DNA from: CAYSLU01 sp964431965
GTDB lineage: Bacteria; Verrucomicrobiota; Kiritimatiellia; CAIKKV01; CAYSLU01
Length of the DNA stretch: 31,408 nucleotides
Reading direction: 5' to 3'
Assembly: GCA_964431965.1 (NCBI GenBank)
Contig: CAYSLU010000064.1
Location: 1-31,408 of the forward strand
Numbering within the stretch: the stretch's first letter is position 1; each line of letters begins with the position of its first letter. Shown one piece after another: positions 27,141 through 31,408 of the stretch. The translations under genes were made by a program, and so were the position numbers. The notes under the pieces are model-generated. The model saw only the letters and a program-made list of their open reading frames with translations, ran no database searches and was not told the origin of the DNA.

Positions 27141-27881
27141 TCACTCCTCGGGCGCTTCGCCGGGCCTCTGTCGGGCCTTCCAGAGCGTCTGGCGGGCGAT
27201 GCCGATCAGGATGCGGACGTCGTTCTCGCTCAGGTAGCTCCGCGCGAGCACGCGCCGCAGGCCCAGCATCATGTGCTCGGCCTTGTCGTCCTTCATGAAG
27301 CCGATCGCCATCAGCGCCTCGCGCCAGATCATGAACATGCGCTCGCGCATGGCGGATGGCGCTTCGGGGGACGGTTCCGCCGAGGGCTGGAAGGTCTGGC
27401 TGGCGACAAACACCTCGTGGCACACGACCATGACGGCCTGCGCGAGGTTCAGAGACGGGTAGTCGGGCGACGAGGGAATCTGGACGACTTGCGTGCAGAT
27501 GGCCAGGTCTTCGTTGGTGAGTCCGCTGTCCTCCGGGCCGAAGACAAGCGCGACGCGAGCGGCTTCGCTGGCCTCGAGGATGCGCGGCGCCCACTCGCGC
27601 GGCGTTCGGGAGTGGCTGCGGTAGAGGCCCAGGCGGGCGCTGGAGCCCATCACCAGCCCGCAGTCGGCCACGGCCTCCGCCAGGGTGGGGAAGACCCGGC
27701 GCCCGTCCAGAATCGCGTCCGCCGCGCACGCCATCATCCGGGCTTCCTTCATGTTCAGGTCCCGGGGCGCGACCAGCGCCAGGTCCGAGAGGCCCGTGTT
27801 CGCCATGGCGCGGCACACGGAGCCCACGTTGCCCCCGTACAGCGGGTTTACCAGCACCACCCGGATGTTGCCGAGCGACAT
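27141..27881 (-). CDS. trmJ: TrmJ-like SpoU-family RNA 2'-O-methyltransferase
   Basis: The protein is 246 residues. NIRVVLVNPLYGGNVGSVCRAM is the first conserved SpoU motif, VFGPEDSGLTNEDLAIC the second, and IPSSPDYPSLNLAQAVMVV the third, which form the trefoil-knot S-adenosylmethionine site. This pattern is closest to TrmJ, which methylates the ribose of position 32 in tRNA anticodon loops. The C-terminal helical extension (SAMRERMFMIWREALMAIGFMK) also fits TrmJ. The ATG at 27881 is preceded by GGGAG; an in-frame ATG at 27896 is an alternative. It is divergent from the Lrp-type regulator with 120 bases between them. Confidence 0.85.
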   Translation of the reverse strand: MSLGNIRVVLVNPLYGGNVGSVCRAMANTGLSDLALVAPRDLNMKEARMMACAADAILDGRRVFPTLAEAVADCGLVMGSSARLGLYRSHSRTPREWAPRILEASEAARVALVFGPEDSGLTNEDLAICTQVVQIPSSPDYPSLNLAQAVMVVCHEVFVASQTFQPSAEPSPEAPSAMRERMFMIWREALMAIGFMKDDKAEHMMLGLRRVLARSYLSENDVRILIGIARQTLWKARQRPGEAPEE

Positions 27882-28001
27882 ATCGCCTGCTCCCATCGGA
27901 TTCGGAATTGCGTGACCGGCGGGCGACATGCTAATAGCCCCCCGCCTGTTTAAGCAAGATCCGCGCCGCCCGACGGGCGGCGACGACCGGGAGAGCACCA
28001 C

Positions 28002-28481
28002 ATGGAACCGCTGCTGAAGATGCTGCGTCAGAACGCGCTCGAGTCGCCCCGCACGCTGGCGAAGATGCTGGACCTGACCGAGGACGAGGTTCGGGCGAAG
28101 ATCGACGCGTACGAGAAGAAGGGCGTCATCCGCGGCTATCAGGCCATCGTCGACGAGGAGCAGCTGAAGCTTAACGTCGTTCACGCGGTGATCGAAGTGA
28201 AGGTTACGCCCGAGCGCGAGGGCGGGTTCGACCGGGTGGCCGAGCGGATCAGCAAGTTCCCCGAAGTGGACGCGCTGTACCTGATGTCGGGCAGCTACGA
28301 CCTGCTGCTCTTCGTGACCGGCCGCGACTTGCGCGAGGTGGCCGCCTTCGTCAGCGAGAAGCTCGCGACGATCGGCGGAATCCTCTCGACCGCCACCTAT
28401 TTCATCCTGAAGACCTACAAGGAGAAGGGCGTGCTGATGCAGGCCCGCGAAGACCATGAACGACTCGCCGTCTCGCCGTAA
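28002..28481 (+). CDS. Lrp/AsnC-family transcriptional regulator
   Basis: The product has 159 residues. The N-terminal helix-turn-helix (about 5-55; LESPRTLAKMLDLTEDEVRAKIDAYEKKG) is followed by the C-terminal RAM/AsnC ligand-binding domain (about 60-150), with VHAVIEVKV and PEVDALYLMSGSYDLLLFV. Such proteins sense amino acids or related metabolites and often control neighbouring amino-acid genes. GGGAGAG sits seven bases before the ATG. The 3' end overlaps the aminotransferase start by 26 bases, so the two are co-transcribed and the aminotransferase may be its target; that regulatory link is inference. Confidence 0.88.
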   Translation: MEPLLKMLRQNALESPRTLAKMLDLTEDEVRAKIDAYEKKGVIRGYQAIVDEEQLKLNVVHAVIEVKVTPEREGGFDRVAERISKFPEVDALYLMSGSYDLLLFVTGRDLREVAAFVSEKLATIGGILSTATYFILKTYKEKGVLMQAREDHERLAVSP

Positions 28482-29615
28482 CCGCGTCGCCGCCCTCGTT
28501 CGCGACCTGCCGCGGTCCGGAATCCGCGACTTCTTCGAGATCGTCAGCACGCGGAAGGACGTGATCAGCCTCAGCATCGGCGAGCCCGACTTCGTCACGC
28601 CGTGGCAGATTCGCGAGGCTTCGATCTTTGCCCTCGATCACGGGGCCACCAGCTACACCCCCAACCGGGGCACGCTCAAGCTGCGGCGGGCGATCTCGGC
28701 CTACGTGGAGCGCGCGTTCGGGGTGTCCTACGACCCGGACACCGAGATTCTGGTGACCGTCGGGGTGAGCGAGGGGCTGGATCTGGCGGTTCGGGCCGTG
28801 GCCGAGCCCGGCGTGGAGATCGCCTATCACGAGCCGTGCTACGTGTCGTACCGGCCCGTGATCGCGCTGGCCCGGGCCGAGCCGGTGGCGGTGACGACCT
28901 CCTTCGAGGACGGGTTCCGGCTGACAGCCGAGCGGCTCGAGGAGCGGCTGTCGCCCCGCACGCGGGCCGTGATGCTGAACTTCCCGACCAACCCGACCGG
29001 CGGCACGCTGGACCGGTCGGACATGGAGTCGCTGGCGCGGGTGGCCTGCGAGCGGGATTTGGTCGTCATCACGGACGAGATCTATTCCGAGCTGACGTAT
29101 GAAGGGGATCGCGGGAGCATCGCGGCCCTGCCGGGCATGAAGGATCGGACGATCTTCCTTCATGGACTGTCCAAGGCGTGGGCCATGACCGGGTTCCGCG
29201 TCGGCTACGCATGCGGCCCGGCGGATCTCGTGGAAGCCATGATGAAGATCCATCAGTACACCATGCTCTGCGCGCCGATCCTGAGCCAGGAGGCGGGGGC
29301 GGAGGCGTTCAACTGCATGGACCAGGCCGAGGAGATGCGGAAGTCGTATGAGATGCGCCGCAACCTCGTGTGCGCGTCGCTGGCGGAGATGGGGCTGCCG
29401 TGCGTTCGTCCGCGCGGCGCGTTCTATGCGTTCCCTCGGATCAGCGAGTTCGGGCTGACGTCGAAGGAGTTCGCCCTGCGCCTTCTCGACGAGGAGATGG
29501 TGGCCTGCGTGCCGGGCACGGCGTTCGGGGACTGCGGCGAAGGGTTTCTGCGCTGCTCGTTCGCGACGAACATCGACCGCATCCGCGAGGGCATGGGCCG
29601 CATGGCGGCGTTCGT
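28456..29615 (+). CDS. Class I/II PLP-dependent aminotransferase (3' end lost in gap)
   Basis: About 386 residues are visible before the run of N, missing only the extreme C-terminus. Fold type I aminotransferase motifs are SLSIGEPDFVTP, TSYTPNRGTLKLRRAI, NFPTNPTGGTLD, ITDEIYSELTY and LHGLSKAWAMTGFRVGY, where Lys240 would bind pyridoxal phosphate, and FLRCSFAT near the end supplies the substrate-carboxylate Arg. It resembles aspartate/aromatic aminotransferases of the AspC-like group; the amino donor is unknown. The ATG at 28456 lies within the regulator gene with a weak ribosome binding site, suggesting translational coupling. Confidence 0.88.
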
Positions 29616-29715
29616 NNNNNNNNNNNNNNNNNNNNNNNNNNNNNNNNNNNNNNNNNNNNNNNNNNNNNNNNNNNNNNNNNNNNNNNNNNNNNNNNNNNNN
29701 NNNNNNNNNNNNNNN
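29616..29715. other. Assembly gap (100 N)
   Basis: Exactly 100 undetermined bases, the usual placeholder for a scaffold join of unknown length. It removes the end of the aminotransferase and whatever lies before the stop of the converging gene. Linkage across it rests on read pairing, which cannot be judged here. Confidence 0.97.
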
Positions 29716-29717
29716 CC

Positions 29718-30554
29718 TCACGGAACGGTCGAGCGCGTGACCTTCACGAGGGCCTTCCACATCTTTTCCGGATCGTCCTCGCTCATCACTTTCTTGCGGG
29801 ATTCGGCGTCCGCGAAGGTCTCCGCCAGGCCGGCGATCAGCTTCAGGTAGAACGCGCTCGCCGCGGTTGGGATGACCATGAAGAAGATCAGCCGCGTGAG
29901 GTTCTTGGACGACTCCTCGAAGCGGATCCCCTTGTGGCTGACGCCGAGCGCGAGGGTCAGCCCGCCGCCCTCGACGCCCCGGACGTGCGGGAAGGCGAGC
30001 CCGTGCTCGAAGGCCGTGCTCACGATCGCCTCGCGTCGCAGGGCAAGCTCGACCAGCCGGTCCGGACTGTCCACGAACCCCTCGGCCTGCATCACGGTGG
30101 CCAGCTCCAGGACCGCTTCATCGCGGGTGGTGGCCAGCAGCTTCGGGATCATCAGGGTGTGCGAGGAGAAGCGCGTGATGCCGATCTTCTGGGGCTCGGT
30201 CCGGCGTGCGGCCCGGACGGTGCGCCGCACGGGCGCCTCGGGATAGTAGAGGATGCGGACGCACGTCGGGCAGTGCTGCATGCTCTGGCTGGCGCGGACC
30301 GTCTGGACGAGGCTGATCGGGAGCTTCATGCCGCACCCGGCGCAGCCGCCGTTCGACACCGGCACGATCACCACGGGGTTCCTCTTGTGCAGCTTTTCGT
30401 AGAGCTGGCGCGCTTCGGCCGGCAGCTGGGCGGCGAGGCTCTCGATCGAGGCGTCGAGCATGCTGAGCTGCTCCATGCGCTTGTATGCCTTCTGCTCGTC
30501 GCGGATAAGGCATAGCTCCTGAAGCTGGATAAGGTGATTGATGATGGGATGCAT
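29718..30554 (-). CDS. Zinc-ribbon/PTS EIIA (PtsN-like) fusion protein
   Basis: This is a 278-residue protein. Residues 1-60 form charged helices, residues 71-98 a four-Cys zinc ribbon (Cys71, Cys74 in GGCAGCG; Cys95, Cys98 in HCPTC), and residues of about 130-278 a fructose/mannitol-type EIIA domain. EHGLAFPHVR places His190 as the phosphorylated residue. EIIA domains of the PtsN type carry phosphate for regulation and not for sugar uptake. The N-terminal ribbon resembles the C4-type zinc ribbon found in proteins thought to bind nucleic acid, so the fusion may couple phosphorylation state to an RNA or protein target, which is inference. No ribosome binding site is evident before the ATG. The stop lies two bases from the gap. 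Confidence 0.8.
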   Translation of the reverse strand: MHPIINHLIQLQELCLIRDEQKAYKRMEQLSMLDASIESLAAQLPAEARQLYEKLHKRNPVVIVPVSNGGCAGCGMKLPISLVQTVRASQSMQHCPTCVRILYYPEAPVRRTVRAARRTEPQKIGITRFSSHTLMIPKLLATTRDEAVLELATVMQAEGFVDSPDRLVELALRREAIVSTAFEHGLAFPHVRGVEGGGLTLALGVSHKGIRFEESSKNLTRLIFFMVIPTAASAFYLKLIAGLAETFADAESRKKVMSEDDPEKMWKALVKVTRSTVP

Positions 30555-30697
30555 GTGTCGTTTGTTCTTCAGCTATATGGCTTGTGCTTTCTTCGTTCAG
30601 TATGGTCCTGCTGCGCGCGGGATGTCAAGGCGCACGACAGGCGCACGCGCCGCGGCGCGCAGCCCCCCCGAGCTGGCGCCGTACCGGCCTGTATGTC

Positions 30698-30703
30698 TAT
30701 AGT
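30698..30703 (+). promoter_or_regulatory. Putative -10 element of the ThuA-like gene
   Basis: TATAGT 27 bases before the start codon is followed by GCTGCCC, the same context as at 26749. A -35 hexamer with 17-base spacing would be GGCGCC, which is poor. The 176-base divergent spacer (30555-30730) must also hold the promoter of the EIIA fusion on the other strand. Confidence 0.4.
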
Positions 30704-30730
30704 GCTGCCCGCGAACGAAGGAGGAGAGCC

Positions 30731-31408
30731 ATGACGATTGAGACGATGCTGCTGACCGGGGCGAATAACCACGACTGGGCGCGTTCGGCGCCATTTTGCC
30801 GCGATCTGCTGGAGAAGACGGGGCGGTTTAGCGTGCGGCTTGTCGAGAAGCCCGCGGAGGCGCTGGTCGATCAATCCGCCGTCGCCGCCTGTCGGCTCTT
30901 CTTCGTGGACTACAACGGACCCCGGTGGGGCGATGTCGCGGAGGCGAATTTCGTCCGCGCGGTGCGGAACGGCGCCGGCGTGTGCATCTTCCACGCGGCG
31001 AACAATGCGTTCACCGGGTGGAAGGAATACGAGGAGATGTGCGCTTTGCTGTGGCGCGAGGGAACCGGGCACGGCTCGTATCACGCGTTCGACGTACGGA
31101 TCACCAACCTGGAGCACCCCATCACCCGCGGCCTGCCCCCGGTGATGAAGGATCACCCGGATGAGCTCTATCACCGCCTCGTCCACATGCACGACGCGCC
31201 GTACGAGGTGATCGCCGCGGCCCACTCGTCGACGGAGTCGCGCGGAACGGGCCGCGACGAGCCGATGCTGGTGGTGCGCACGTACGGGAAAGGCCGGGTC
31301 TTTCACTGCATCCTCGGCCACGTCTGGCAGGGGGGCGGCATGGACACGTTCACCAATCCCGACTTCCAACGGATCCTCGTGCGTGGCTGCGAGTGGGCCG
31401 CGTGCGGG
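30731..31408 (+). CDS. ThuA-like domain protein (runs off the window)
   Basis: 226 codons are open to the end of the window with no stop. The sequence fits the ThuA-like fold, a glutamine-amidotransferase-like domain found near sugar-metabolism genes in this kind of bacterium: MLLTGANNHDW at the start, FFVDYNGPRWG, GVCIFHAANNAFTGW, an ITNLEHPITRGLP segment, DELYHRLVHM, and GKGRVFHCILGHVW. GGAGGAG lies about six bases before the ATG. Its substrate is unknown; relatives are implicated in trehalose and other sugar metabolism. It lacks a signal peptide. Confidence 0.85.
   Translation, partial: MTIETMLLTGANNHDWARSAPFCRDLLEKTGRFSVRLVEKPAEALVDQSAVAACRLFFVDYNGPRWGDVAEANFVRAVRNGAGVCIFHAANNAFTGWKEYEEMCALLWREGTGHGSYHAFDVRITNLEHPITRGLPPVMKDHPDELYHRLVHMHDAPYEVIAAAHSSTESRGTGRDEPMLVVRTYGKGRVFHCILGHVWQGGGMDTFTNPDFQRILVRGCEWAACG

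Noticed and set aside
27882..28598. Upstream extension of the methyltransferase frame to 28598
   Set aside because: It runs antisense through the Lrp-type regulator and the aminotransferase start and has no homology-like motifs; the enzyme begins at 27881.
1..31408. CRISPR arrays, insertion sequences, integrases or prophage genes
   Set aside because: No regularly spaced short direct repeats, terminal inverted repeats with a transposase, or phage-type genes are seen anywhere in the window.

Overview
The window is a GC-rich bacterial contig with one 100-N scaffold gap. The gene content fits a Gram-negative member of the Planctomycetota-Verrucomicrobiota-Chlamydiota superphylum, most likely Kiritimatiellota, Verrucomicrobiota or Lentisphaerota. 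The reasons are clustered S1 sulfatases with a GH29 fucosidase, very large SdrD-like secreted proteins, TolB/Pal/TolA-type envelope genes, and the Thr/Asn-rich style of the secreted proteins. The phylum is inferred; no rRNA gene is present.

Region 1 (about 1-14711, + strand) looks like one transcription unit of six genes. It starts with a roughly 3030-residue secreted repeat protein that appears frameshifted near base 320, then a secreted C25 (gingipain-like) cysteine peptidase. Four tightly coupled small genes follow: a PqqD-like peptide-binding protein, a radical SAM/SPASM enzyme, a 65-residue Cys-containing peptide and an HprK-like kinase. The last four have the logic of a ribosomally made, post-translationally modified peptide (RiPP) pathway. 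Their position directly behind the peptidase and the giant protein, which share a C-terminal module, makes this the best candidate for an undescribed system in the window.

Region 2 (15006-22682, + strand) is a catabolic operon of four S1-family sulfatases and one GH29 alpha-L-fucosidase, with overlapping or closely spaced genes. None has a visible signal peptide, which suggests intracellular breakdown of a sulfated, fucose-containing glycan. No sulfatase-maturing enzyme is seen in the window.

Region 3 (22669-26517, - strand) holds envelope and export genes. A TolA/TonB-like protein, TolB and Pal form one unit that ends in a strong intrinsic terminator, followed by TatA and TatC. TolQ and TolR are not next to them.

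Region 4 (26518-27140) has no convincing gene but contains several inverted repeats and a promoter-like motif, so it may encode a structured RNA. Region 5 (27141-31408) holds a TrmJ-like RNA methyltransferase (-), an Lrp/AsnC regulator overlapping a class I aminotransferase cut by the assembly gap (+), a zinc-ribbon/PTS EIIA fusion protein (-), and a ThuA-like protein running off the window end (+).
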